Shown: positions 1 to 6,849, counted from the first letter of the stretch. The stretch is DNA of 15,483 bases from Deltaproteobacteria bacterium (GCA_019307645.1 JAFDJF010000002.1:1-15483), one strand, 5' to 3'. A program made the numbers and translations. The notes: generated by a model from the sequence alone, not told the origin.

Positions 1-26
1 TGGGATAACCATGAAAAATGGATAAA

Positions 27-216
27 CCCTAACGTTGCATAAAACTTCGAACAAAAACGTGTTAAAGTGCGTGAAATGTGTGTGTAGTCATGATTTTCTG
101 ACCCGAAGTGTAGTTCTCACTACATGAGGTTCAGAAAAGTATGCCTACACGCGCAGTTCATGCACTATAGCGTGAGTGAAACGGTTTTTGTCGACAGGAT
201 TTATGCAACGTTAGGG
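27..216. repeat. 190-bp MITE-like inverted-repeat element (family A)
   Basis: The two ends are perfect 17-bp inverted repeats: CCCTAACGTTGCATAAA at 27-43 and its reverse complement at 200-216. Pairing continues imperfectly inward, through GTGTAGTCATGATTTTCTG-like arms, to a central GTAGT-TCTC-ACTAC hairpin near 111-124. The whole block can therefore fold as one long hairpin. TAAA flanks both ends (23-26 and 217-220) and is a candidate 4-bp target duplication. It contains no coding sequence. The same terminal sequence recurs at 8673-8690. I infer a non-autonomous mobile element; no matching transposase is in the window. Confidence 0.7.
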
Positions 217-249
217 TAAAGACAATCTGAAAGTGCATGGGGAGCAAGT

Positions 250-492
250 TCAACCAATGATGCGCAAGGCAAAATACGGCGTCAGGTTGAACAGAAATAT
301 ACCGATTTTAAACAACGCCATACCTCCATAATGAATGGCATCGAACTGATCAACAGATAACTTGAACCATTTGCTGTGAAACCGATACGTCCAATCGTGG
401 GCCAGAATCAAAAATAAAAACCACCATAGCAGCAATCCCATGTTTATTACTGCACACCACGCCAGTGCATCACGAATGACTTCAAGTGTCAT
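250..492 (-). CDS. DUF6868 family small membrane protein
   Basis: An 80-residue protein with two hydrophobic segments, roughly residues 6-30 and 57-78. Between them lies a charged stretch with the motif HDWTYRFHSKWFKLS followed by FDAIHYGGMA. I recognise this layout from the DUF6868 family, whose function is unknown. The start at 492 (MTLEVI) is chosen because AAAGGAGGAGGGG lies just upstream. An in-frame GTG at 522 would add ten residues but would place that Shine-Dalgarno inside the gene. It begins 27 bases after the end of the DUF3795 gene, so the two are probably co-transcribed. The inner-membrane location is inferred from hydrophobicity. Confidence 0.8.
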   Translation of the reverse strand: MTLEVIRDALAWCAVINMGLLLWWFLFLILAHDWTYRFHSKWFKLSVDQFDAIHYGGMALFKIGIFLFNLTPYFALRIIG

Positions 493-518
493 GATTCCCC
501 TCCTCCTTTGAAACTGGC

Positions 519-1067
519 TCACCTATCTAATTCAATCTGTTTGGCCTGTAAAGAGATCCATCCATCTTCAGTTGCAGTTTGTTTGCAGGCATCACAAGTC
601 TGTGCCCCTCTTATGTGCGGTTCCCCACACGAGGAACAGCGATAACGTCCGCATTCCTGCCTGGCCCATTCGATACAGCCCTTCTCATCACCATGCTCAG
701 CCACTTTGTCTCGCCATTTAGAAATTGAATCTTTCATAATTTTTCTGCCGGGGCCAAAAGGGAAACTTTCTATCCTGCTGCATGGGAATTCCTCACACTG
801 ATGGCATGAGTAATATCCTTTTGATTTTGCGCAACCCCTTAAATCACACTCAGCGCAAAATCCGAAAAGCTTTTTGGACGAATCAGACTGCATACAGCCC
901 AGGCATTCTGTTTCTTCGGGCGTTGCTCCATAGGTTGTCGCCATAATTTTCCTGAGTTCTTCATTCCCGTCCCTCGTTGCAACATAGACGCCACAAGCAC
1001 CGCAAAACAACCCGCACGGTCCCATCAAATTCCTGTCTCTGATTTCTTCCTCGGTCCATTCTTTCAT
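519..1067 (-). CDS. DUF3795 domain cysteine-rich protein
   Basis: A soluble 182-residue protein with about 19 cysteines. The N-terminal GPCGLFCGACG motif (residues 16-26) is the hallmark of DUF3795. Further pairs follow in ECLGC, FCAEC, GC, SCHQCEEFPC, CGRYRCSSC and CDAC, a pattern suggesting several metal (zinc or Fe-S) sites. DUF3795 proteins are common in anaerobes and have no established function. The C-terminal CSSCG...CDAC pair looks like a small zinc ribbon. The ATG at 1067 is preceded by a G-run (GGGGGGCATAAA) that can act as ribosome binding site. It is the first gene of a probable two-gene unit with the DUF6868 gene downstream. Confidence 0.85.
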   Translation of the reverse strand: MKEWTEEEIRDRNLMGPCGLFCGACGVYVATRDGNEELRKIMATTYGATPEETECLGCMQSDSSKKLFGFCAECDLRGCAKSKGYYSCHQCEEFPCSRIESFPFGPGRKIMKDSISKWRDKVAEHGDEKGCIEWARQECGRYRCSSCGEPHIRGAQTCDACKQTATEDGWISLQAKQIELDR

Positions 1068-1120
1068 TTTATGCCCCCCATATCAGAACAAAAATAATAT
1101 TGACTTTTTCCCAAACCTTA

Positions 1121-1161
1121 GGGCTCGCATAAAAACAACTTCACATTTTTTGCGCGAACCC
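1121..1161. repeat. 41-bp palindromic element (family B, short form)
   Basis: A 41-bp near-palindrome that starts GGGCTCGC at 1121 and ends GCGCGAACCC at 1161. It has the same length and organisation as the copy at 13341-13381. TTA occurs on both sides (1118-1120 and 1162-1164). The right-hand TTA is, on the minus strand, the TAA stop codon of the LysM gene. It lies between that gene's 3' end and the DUF3795 gene start, so it could also act as an RNA hairpin at the end of the LysM transcript. Confidence 0.75.
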
Positions 1162-1914
1162 TTAGCCATCCGAAACTACCCGGAGTTTTTGCCCAGGCCG
1201 AATCAACTGGGTTGGACTCAACTTGTTGAGATTACAGATGGTTTCCAACGAAATGCCATAGCGCTCTCCGATTTGGTAAAGGGTCTCGCCCGAACGGACC
1301 ACGTGGTAACGTTTATTGGTATTTTGAAGCGTTTGCTGCGTCGTCGATGGAGGGTAGTTTGGGGCAACGAATGCAGTATTTTTTTTCAGCTGGTCAATCT
1401 CCTTTGTCAGGTCATTCAGTTGCTCTTTTAATGCGTTATTCATCTGTAATAGTGGCGCCTGGAGTCTTTCTTCCCGCTTTTCAAGATGCGAGATTCGTTC
1501 CTCAATGCTTTGATGAGGCGTTGATCGTTTCTCAACTTGGTCAAGTCTTGCCTTGATAGCGGCGAGTTCTTCCTTGTAAGTATTTTTTCCTGCGCCATAA
1601 AAAAAAGTGATCAGGGAGAACAAAAGAAGGATTCCTGCCCCCAGGAGAATTACAGTATTTGTTCTGCGTTGCGGCCTGTGGGAAGACCTGTGATGGTCCA
1701 CCTCGTCAAAAGGGGACAGAGAATCAATAAAATCTTCCATTTCAACATTGTTCACTTTTCCGGCCGCCGTTGCCCCTTCTGTGGTTTTTGGGGCTTTTCC
1801 CATAAGGGATGCCCTGTAAACCGGAGACAGAGAATCAACAAAATCTTCCATTTCAACACCGTTCACTTCTCCACCCGCCGTTGCCTTTTCTGTAGCTTTC
1901 GGTGCATTTCTCAT
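1162..1914 (-). CDS. LysM-domain, single-pass membrane protein with coiled coil
   Basis: The order is: two tandem copies of a 37-residue acidic unit, a basic stretch (HHRSSHRPQRR), one transmembrane helix (NTVILLGAGILLLFSLITFF), a coiled coil rich in E, K, L and Q, a short Pro/Thr/Gln linker, and a C-terminal LysM domain (YHVVRSGETLYQIGERYG, then LIRPGQKLRV). LysM domains bind N-acetylglucosamine polymers such as peptidoglycan. The likely picture is an inner-membrane protein with the repeats in the cytoplasm and LysM in the periplasm. The start is uncertain: ATG at 1914 has a weak AGAG, and an in-frame TTG at 1941 would add nine residues. The TAA stop abuts the 41-bp palindrome. It follows the ferredoxin gene and may be co-transcribed with it. 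Confidence 0.8.
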   Translation of the reverse strand: MRNAPKATEKATAGGEVNGVEMEDFVDSLSPVYRASLMGKAPKTTEGATAAGKVNNVEMEDFIDSLSPFDEVDHHRSSHRPQRRTNTVILLGAGILLLFSLITFFYGAGKNTYKEELAAIKARLDQVEKRSTPHQSIEERISHLEKREERLQAPLLQMNNALKEQLNDLTKEIDQLKKNTAFVAPNYPPSTTQQTLQNTNKRYHVVRSGETLYQIGERYGISLETICNLNKLSPTQLIRPGQKLRVVSDG

Positions 1915-1926
1915 AAGGGATACTCT
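1712..1926 (-). repeat. In-gene tandem duplication, 111-bp period, two copies
   Basis: Copies at about 1712-1815 and 1823-1926 are offset by exactly 111 bases, so the reading frame is kept. They encode VEMEDFVDSLSP and VEMEDFIDSLSP, each preceded by a SLM..APK.TE.AT motif. They make up most of the region before the LysM protein's transmembrane helix. The nucleotide match is imperfect but long, which points to a fairly recent duplication. Confidence 0.85.
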
Positions 1927-1982
1927 ATGTGCCAGTTTCAAAACGTTTCAGTTTGGTCAAGGTCAAGGCTATCAGGCAGATT

Positions 1983-3050
1983 TCATTTGTCTGAACTGAG
2001 TTCTCTCCGCTCAACAGCGATGCGGTTCATCATCTCTCCCATGGTGCTGGGAGGGGCTTCCATACCGGGCTTAGGTACAAGTGAAATGGCATCTGTCGGG
2101 CAAACAGAAACGCAAAGCCCACAGCCGATACACCTGCCGTCATCCAACTCGAATGTACTATCACCCTCTTTGATCGCATCCATCTGGCACCGTTCGATGC
2201 ACTCTCCACATGCTGTACAGAGGTCAGGATCGATCCGGGCCTCATAGTACGAGTGAACCAGGTCCGCCGGCCTGGGCGCCATCTTCGCATATTTCAAGTT
2301 CGGACAACAGCACGGGCAGCAACAGCAAATGGCCGCCAACTTCTGGGTGTTGACAGGAGATAGAACAAGCGCCGACTCCTCTGCAAGGTCAAGGACTTTT
2401 AACGCCTCATCAATGCTGATCCTTTTTGCCATTTTGTTGTCAATATAGAAATTAGCAAAATCGCCAAACCCAAGGCAAACCTCCCTTGGCCGATCACATG
2501 GGTTGCCCAGAAGGCCCTGTTCCTTTTTACAAATACACTCCTGCAGCGAGATGACCTCCTCATCCTTGACCAGATCCCTGATCCGGTTGTAAGACTCCAC
2601 AGCGGGAGTTACCCCTACGGAGGATTCCACCGGAACGATGCGAATCTGTGAGGTCTTAACGGACAGCAGGGATTCGCCCAAAAAAGGCATGTATTCCTCA
2701 AAAAGTTCACTAAATTCACGATCAAGGTTCTTGACTTGAAACTCATAGATGCCAACCATGAACTGGGCCGCCTGGTAGAAAATTCCTTCTCCGGACCTGA
2801 TCCGGAAGATCAAACCCTTCTGGGCCATCCCCTCGAGTTTCTCGGCCAATTCGGATGGTTCCACCCCGACCCGCTTCGCAATCGCCGGAATCCCCTCCGG
2901 CTCCATCTTCAATTTCATCGCAAGCTCCGCCTGCTCCGGAGTAAACAACTTCTTTAAAATCTTGATTTCAACCCCGGTTGGGGTAACAGGGTATCCTGCC
3001 GGAAGTGTGTCCAGGAATTCTCTTAGTCTGGCATATATCTCTTCACTCAT
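1983..3050 (-). CDS. Winged-helix-like / 4Fe-4S dicluster ferredoxin protein
   Basis: A 355-residue protein. Residues ~20-90 resemble a winged-helix domain (VEIKILKKLFTPEQAELAM, then IPAIAKRVGVEPSELAEKL). The middle carries C-x-C-x10-C-x6-C (residues 172-192). Next comes CCCCPCCC at ~242-249, an extreme cysteine cluster. The C-terminus has two classical ferredoxin motifs, CTACGECIERC and CIGCGLCVSVCP, each able to bind one [4Fe-4S] cluster. Related proteins are frequent in sulfate reducers and other anaerobes. The role is unproven; electron transfer or redox sensing is inferred. Start: ATG at 3050 follows AGAGGAG with good spacing, and the in-frame TTG at 3071 is less likely. The gene begins about 70 bases from a family-B solo end, so that repeat lies in its upstream region. 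Confidence 0.85.
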   Translation of the reverse strand: MSEEIYARLREFLDTLPAGYPVTPTGVEIKILKKLFTPEQAELAMKLKMEPEGIPAIAKRVGVEPSELAEKLEGMAQKGLIFRIRSGEGIFYQAAQFMVGIYEFQVKNLDREFSELFEEYMPFLGESLLSVKTSQIRIVPVESSVGVTPAVESYNRIRDLVKDEEVISLQECICKKEQGLLGNPCDRPREVCLGFGDFANFYIDNKMAKRISIDEALKVLDLAEESALVLSPVNTQKLAAICCCCPCCCPNLKYAKMAPRPADLVHSYYEARIDPDLCTACGECIERCQMDAIKEGDSTFELDDGRCIGCGLCVSVCPTDAISLVPKPGMEAPPSTMGEMMNRIAVERRELSSDK

Positions 3051-3118
3051 CACCGTCTCTCCTCTGCACAATTGACGATTCCGTTAAAAGTCGGAAAACA
3101 CCATTTCTCGTCATTCCG

Positions 3119-3197
3119 GCGCCTTTTACTTTTCATAATATGACAATATTAGCCTAAATCTGAGCGCCAAAATGTGAATCTATTTTTGCGCGAACCC
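3119..3197 (-). repeat. Solo end of the family-B element
   Basis: Read on the minus strand, this 79-bp stretch starts GGGTTCGCGCAAAAATAGAT and matches 8811-8890 at roughly 92% identity by hand alignment, with one single-base gap. No matching opposite end is found before the ferredoxin gene, so it is a one-ended remnant or a truncated copy. Its outer edge provides the G of the TAG stop codon of the radical SAM gene at 3197-3199. Confidence 0.75.
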
Positions 3198-4255
3198 TAA
3201 ATTGCACCAACTTTGCGAAGATATTCCACGTTAAGAGGAATTTGGTTATAATCACCTGTAAAAACAGATGTAAAGCCTGCTTCAAAAAGCATTCGACGGC
3301 AGTCATTCATCGAAAGCCCCCGGTTTTCGGCTGTATCAGCCACCTCATCTCGTGGATTGGCGCCAACTTCTGCGCCCACGACATTAGCGCCTGCCATAAG
3401 TCCCAGCAAATTTGGTTCGTGACAGGCAACGGCCATAACCTGGGGGAAAGAAACCGAAGCAAGGGCAATGACTGCAACAATCTGCGCAAGCCTGAGTTGA
3501 CTGATTTGCCCCCTTTCCATAACAGGCGAACCGGTTACCATGGAACGGCGCATTGCGGATTGTTGAATGCTTTCATATTCAAGTCCTAAGAAAATGCGAT
3601 CAACAATCTCCTGTGTGGAATGTTCCGGCCCGATAGGCTCACAGCAGGTGAACAATTGCATCCCGGATTTATTTACAACATCAAATGTTTCTAGACGGGC
3701 CTCAGGATCCAGGCTGGTATCCTCTCCCTCTCGAAGTCTGAGAACGTGGTAGGCGCCTTCGACTCCGGCATCTTTTAACTGGTGTGCCTCTTTGAGCGAA
3801 ATATCTCCAACATTAATCCAGACCCGAGACTCCGGGGGCAGGGCAGATCGAGTAACCTTTACGGCTTCAAGAAGGTACTCCATGTCGAACCTGTGCATGG
3901 TCATTAAAAATATCCCGAAAAGGTCACCCGCCTCACTGAGGGCATGTACATGATCTGAGATTTCCGCCATTTCCATACGATTTGGTTCAAGAGAAAAGTG
4001 GTCCCGGGAAAAAGCGCAGAATTGACAATTTGCACTGCAGGGGGCAACATCAACCCCAATTTGAGCATATATAACGCCGGCATTGTCTGTACGCGCTCTG
4101 TACATATCATTGGCTATTGACATCATATAGGTCGATTCTAATGAATGCGGTTCGAATCCGAGTAAATATATACAATCTTCCCTGTTCGGCCCATTTCCGT
4201 TAAATACGTTGCTTATAATAGATTCAAAGCGTGGTTCAAATTTCATATGTTCCAT
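3197..4255 (-). CDS. Biotin synthase-like radical SAM protein (not canonical BioB)
   Basis: A 352-residue protein with the radical SAM [4Fe-4S] motif C-x3-C-x2-C at residues 73-80 (CSANCQFC). A TIM-barrel-like body follows, and the C-terminus has the BioB/HydE-type ending with VMAVACHEPNLLGLMAGAN. The overall layout is that of the BioB/HydE/PylB group. The cysteines that hold the [2Fe-2S] sulfur donor in biotin synthase (E. coli C97, C128, C188) are not in matching places: there are none near LFGIFLMTMHRF or VWINVGDIS, and a Cys-Cys pair at 204-205 lies where C188 would be. Biotin synthesis is therefore doubtful and the substrate is unknown. No biotin, pyrrolysine or hydrogenase genes are near. 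Start: ATG at 4255 follows GCAGGTAGCC. The TAG stop overlaps a repeat element. Confidence 0.8.
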   Translation of the reverse strand: MEHMKFEPRFESIISNVFNGNGPNREDCIYLLGFEPHSLESTYMMSIANDMYRARTDNAGVIYAQIGVDVAPCSANCQFCAFSRDHFSLEPNRMEMAEISDHVHALSEAGDLFGIFLMTMHRFDMEYLLEAVKVTRSALPPESRVWINVGDISLKEAHQLKDAGVEGAYHVLRLREGEDTSLDPEARLETFDVVNKSGMQLFTCCEPIGPEHSTQEIVDRIFLGLEYESIQQSAMRRSMVTGSPVMERGQISQLRLAQIVAVIALASVSFPQVMAVACHEPNLLGLMAGANVVGAEVGANPRDEVADTAENRGLSMNDCRRMLFEAGFTSVFTGDYNQIPLNVEYLRKVGAI

Positions 4256-4340
4256 AGGCTACCTGCAGGAAATCTGGAAAATTCAGGAATTGCCCAACGG
4301 TATACGGAGAAACAGGGAAATGGCATGGTGATGTTATAAG

Positions 4341-4377
4341 TAACTACCCAGGTTCAGGGTTCACGGTTCACGGTTAA
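4341..4377 (+). repeat. Heptad repeat GGTTCAN with TAACTACYCAGG leader
   Basis: TAACTACCCA is followed by GGTTCAG, GGTTCAC, GGTTCAC and GGTT, a 7-bp periodic run. It lies in the 302-bp gene-free spacer at 4256-4557, upstream of the radical SAM gene. It is the inverted partner of the run at 4521-4555. Between the two is about 143 bp in which I see no gene and no clear structure. Confidence 0.75.
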
Positions 4378-4520
4378 ACCCGATTTTATCGGAATTTTCT
4401 TCATGTTTCCAGAGCGATATAGCGTGTTCCTTGGACTTTGTGTGCAAGACCGTTTGGCATATCAAAAAACCGGATGAACAGGGTGTTTGTCTAAAGAATA
4501 GAGCTCTTCCTTCATCGCTT

Positions 4521-4555
4521 TTAACCTTGAACCCTGAACCGTGAACCTTATAACC
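4521..4555 (-). repeat. Heptad repeat, inverted partner, at the 3' end of the DUF5329 gene
   Basis: On the minus strand this reads GGTTATAAGGTTCACGGTTC and continues with AGGGTTCAAGGTTAA, beginning 2 bp beyond the stop codon of the DUF5329 gene. It is inverted relative to 4341-4377, so the two could pair into a large stem-loop in DNA or RNA. It could contribute to transcript ending or stability; this is not shown by the sequence alone. Confidence 0.7.
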
Positions 4556-4557
4556 AG

Positions 4558-4935
4558 TTACTGATATAAACTGCTTTCTCCATATTTAAGCCTAAACCTT
4601 TTCAACTCTCTCAGCAACCAGATACCGCATTCGACCACTTCCTCTTCTCTGCAATTTATTAGATATGGTTTGTTACTCACTGTGCTTTTTGTTGCACACA
4701 GCTCAATAAATTTTTCAGTTGAATCGATTCTGCCCTGAAAATATTCATACTTCCTTTTGATATGTTCAATGGCTTCATCCGGGTTATAATCTTTCCCGTT
4801 TCGAATAAAAATGCATTCTGAGCTTTGAATATATCCTATCAAATGATCTATCTCCATTTGCATCTGAGTGTTGCTGGAAGATGAAAATGACGGCAGAATG
4901 AACGCAGCCAAAATTATTATGATACTGTTTTTCAT
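4558..4935 (-). CDS. DUF5329 family exported protein
   Basis: A 125-residue protein beginning MKNSIIIILAAFILPSFSSS, a typical Sec signal peptide with no lipobox cysteine. The mature part has the DUF5329 signature CIFIRNGKDYNPDEAIEHI, an aromatic/basic helix (KRKYEYFQGRI), FIELCATKS and KPYLINC. The family's function is not established; periplasmic location is inferred. The start at 4935 is chosen because it places the signal peptide at the N-terminus. Upstream in-frame codons as far as 5025 would overlap the preceding gene and spoil the signal. It is the last gene of a minus-strand run after the kinase-like gene and the 162-aa gene, with a 40-base gap. The stop is followed at once by heptad repeats. 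Confidence 0.75.
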   Translation of the reverse strand: MKNSIIIILAAFILPSFSSSSNTQMQMEIDHLIGYIQSSECIFIRNGKDYNPDEAIEHIKRKYEYFQGRIDSTEKFIELCATKSTVSNKPYLINCREEEVVECGIWLLRELKRFRLKYGESSLYQ

Positions 4936-4975
4936 TCTATAACATCTTGAATTTATTGCAAGACCAGCCCCCCCA

Positions 4976-5464
4976 CTAGATAGCCTTGAAGCTAAAAACC
5001 TCATCACGGGAGTATCGAAGAACAAATGAAAGGCCTGGTGCCCAGATGTCTATGTCGTCAGATAATGGATAGCAAAAATCATCCCACCGTTTGATGAACA
5101 AATCTCGCTGCACAACCGCAGCAACATCCCGACCAAAGGAAACCCATGAGACAATGACATTTTCTTCCTCTTTGGGAAGCTGTTCATTGATCCAATTTGC
5201 AGTCGCCTCTCGATCAAACCCCGCCACATCCAGGGAGGAAGCCCCACAACTGAAGAAATTCTGCCCGGGCATCTCAAAATGCGACAACACCGCTTTTTCC
5301 AGTTCCCGGTACACCCGCCCTGCCACCTTCGGGAGAATTGGCTGAATTTTCTGCAGCTCATGGTGCTGGAGTCTCGTGCGGGCCTCCTGGGTCCAACGCC
5401 ACGATAGCTGAAACGAGGCAAGATCCGAAAAATCCGACTCTTGAAGGTCTATGGGTCTAATCAT
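4976..5464 (-). CDS. Hypothetical soluble protein, 162 aa
   Basis: I do not recognise this protein with confidence. It has no signal peptide or membrane helix. The N-terminal half is helical and charged (WTQEARTRLQHHELQ, GRVYRELEKAVL). The C-terminal half looks like beta strands, with VIVSWVSFGRDVAAVV, a conserved-looking RWDDFCYPLSDDIDIW and a final LRYSRDEVFSF. The WDDFCYP..DD block resembles motifs in small uncharacterised families such as DUF2947, but that link is weak. The start at 5464 follows GAAAGAG and lies 13 bases after the stop of the phosphotransferase gene, which supports co-transcription. Confidence 0.7.
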   Translation of the reverse strand: MIRPIDLQESDFSDLASFQLSWRWTQEARTRLQHHELQKIQPILPKVAGRVYRELEKAVLSHFEMPGQNFFSCGASSLDVAGFDREATANWINEQLPKEEENVIVSWVSFGRDVAAVVQRDLFIKRWDDFCYPLSDDIDIWAPGLSFVLRYSRDEVFSFKAI

Positions 5465-5477
5465 TGAATCTCTTTCA

Positions 5478-6695
5478 CTACTTCAATCCCGACCGGTTGC
5501 CTATTTCCCTTACAGATTTTAAAATCCCAATCGAATCCAGGTCAATCAGTGCTGTGCCCACGCATTTCAGCCCGGTCCGTCCAATGGCCTCCGACTGTAA
5601 CGATGATCCTGCCGCAGCCGTTATGACAACAGCAATCCACGCGTAGAAGGCGTGTAGTCTGTACTGTTCCCACGCCTTTTCAAAAGTGGGGCCGGAAACG
5701 CCACTTGCTGCAAGGGAATCAAGGTAAAGCTGGATAAGCGCTTTCTCGTGGCCTCGCCTCAAATCCGTGGCCAATGATTGAATGATGAAGTAGGCTACAT
5801 CGCGCATCCCCTGCCCCCTGCGTACCACCTGCCAATCGAAAAACCCAACCCCCTGCTTGCCAAAGTACAGATTGCCAAGGTGAGGATCCCCGTGCAGCAG
5901 GGTATGCGGTGGGTTTGACCAATACGTCTCCAGAAAATCGTAACTCTCGTCGATGAAGCCGCATGACTGTTTGAGCTGATCCGGAATGACATCATCGAAA
6001 TTGGAGATAACGCGCCGAAATGCCATCTTGCGCATCAAGCGATTTAAGCGGATGTTAGGGTCATTTTCATAGATCAAAAGCCAGTCGAGATCTTCTTTGA
6101 ATCTGGGGCTGTTCCAAAAACGGCCGTGTATCTGCCCGAGAGAACGTACCACCATTCGGGCCTCTTCCAGTGTACACGGATTGGTCACATCTTTTGTGTA
6201 ATAGTTTCCGGCATCAAGATCTTCCATTAGGATTACGAACCGCGAACCGCGGTCCTTTGCTCTTGCGTAGTACACCTTCGGAACCAGGGACGCGATCTGA
6301 GGGCTGATATCATTGTAGAATTTTGTCTCGGCCTGGGGCAGATTCATCAGGCTCACAAAAATCCTGGTAGCCACTTCTCGTGGCCGAAGTTTCAGAAAAA
6401 ACGATTTTGGCAGGCCGGCTTCCTCTCCGGCCCTGTTGTACGTAACGGAGATTCGCACATGAGTTGTGGTCCCAAAGTGCTCGCTGACCGGTTCGACAGA
6501 CTCGACCCGGACATCCTGTGCGTGAACCTGCATCACACTTGTGAGCCACTCCGGAGAGATGGAGTCGGCACAAGGCGGAATCTGGCTGTTCGGATCATTG
6601 TCTAACGCATCGCTGAAAACACGCAGCGTTTCCCGTGTAACCCGATAACCTGAACTCAAGAGATCTTTCATAATACTCAAAAGAGGAACATTCAT
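5478..6695 (-). CDS. Phosphotransferase of the APH/CHK (kinase-like fold) family
   Basis: A 405-residue protein with the APH-type catalytic loop HGDPHLGN (268-275) and the metal-binding DWQ (287-289, usually DxD or DWE). A probable ATP lysine sits in SFFLKLRP near residue 102, and VILMEDLDAG around 154-163 marks the hinge. These enzymes phosphorylate hydroxyls on small molecules such as choline, antibiotics, ecdysteroids and sugars, and the substrate cannot be read from the sequence. The length and the long N-terminal region fit the CHK/DUF1679-like subgroup better than short antibiotic kinases. The start at 6695 follows GGAGCTTGTT. It is probably the first gene of a three-gene run and is divergent from the MBL-fold gene. 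Confidence 0.8.
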   Translation of the reverse strand: MNVPLLSIMKDLLSSGYRVTRETLRVFSDALDNDPNSQIPPCADSISPEWLTSVMQVHAQDVRVESVEPVSEHFGTTTHVRISVTYNRAGEEAGLPKSFFLKLRPREVATRIFVSLMNLPQAETKFYNDISPQIASLVPKVYYARAKDRGSRFVILMEDLDAGNYYTKDVTNPCTLEEARMVVRSLGQIHGRFWNSPRFKEDLDWLLIYENDPNIRLNRLMRKMAFRRVISNFDDVIPDQLKQSCGFIDESYDFLETYWSNPPHTLLHGDPHLGNLYFGKQGVGFFDWQVVRRGQGMRDVAYFIIQSLATDLRRGHEKALIQLYLDSLAASGVSGPTFEKAWEQYRLHAFYAWIAVVITAAAGSSLQSEAIGRTGLKCVGTALIDLDSIGILKSVREIGNRSGLK

Positions 6696-6731
6696 AACAA
6701 GCTCCGAAATGGCGAAAAGGGAACGGAATAT

Positions 6732-6760
6732 TTGACACCCAATTTTTTCCCGGATATTTA
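6732..6760 (+). promoter_or_regulatory. Predicted sigma-70 promoter for the MBL-fold gene
   Basis: TTGACA at 6732-6737, a 17-base spacer, and TATTTA at 6755-6760. The -35 box is perfect and the -10 moderate. The expected start is near 6767, leaving a leader of about 83 bases before the ATG at 6850. Confidence 0.4.
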
Positions 6761-6784
6761 TGCTTGTCGGGGACAGAAATTTTT

Positions 6785-6812
6785 ATTATACACTGGGATG
6801 CAGGATTGACAA
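6785..6812 (-). promoter_or_regulatory. Predicted sigma-70 promoter for the phosphotransferase run
   Basis: Read on the minus strand: TTGTCA (6807-6812), a 16-base spacer, and a perfect TATAAT (6785-6790). The expected start is near 6778, about 83 bases before the gene start at 6695. It overlaps the leader of the divergent gene, so the two transcripts would run through each other's promoters. Confidence 0.5.
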
Positions 6813-6849
6813 TACGAAAAACGCATCACCCCTTTTGAGAGAAATAGCA

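Noticed and set aside
1537..2247. Open frame of 236 codons on the plus strand
   Set aside because: Antisense to the LysM and ferredoxin genes, with cysteine- and histidine-rich reverse-strand translation and no recognisable protein or ribosome binding site.
3197..4255. Calling the radical SAM gene bioB
   Set aside because: The [2Fe-2S] ligand cysteines of biotin synthase are missing and no biotin genes are nearby.
4341..4377. CRISPR-like short repeats
   Set aside because: The repeat period is 7 bases with no spacers, and no cas genes are present.
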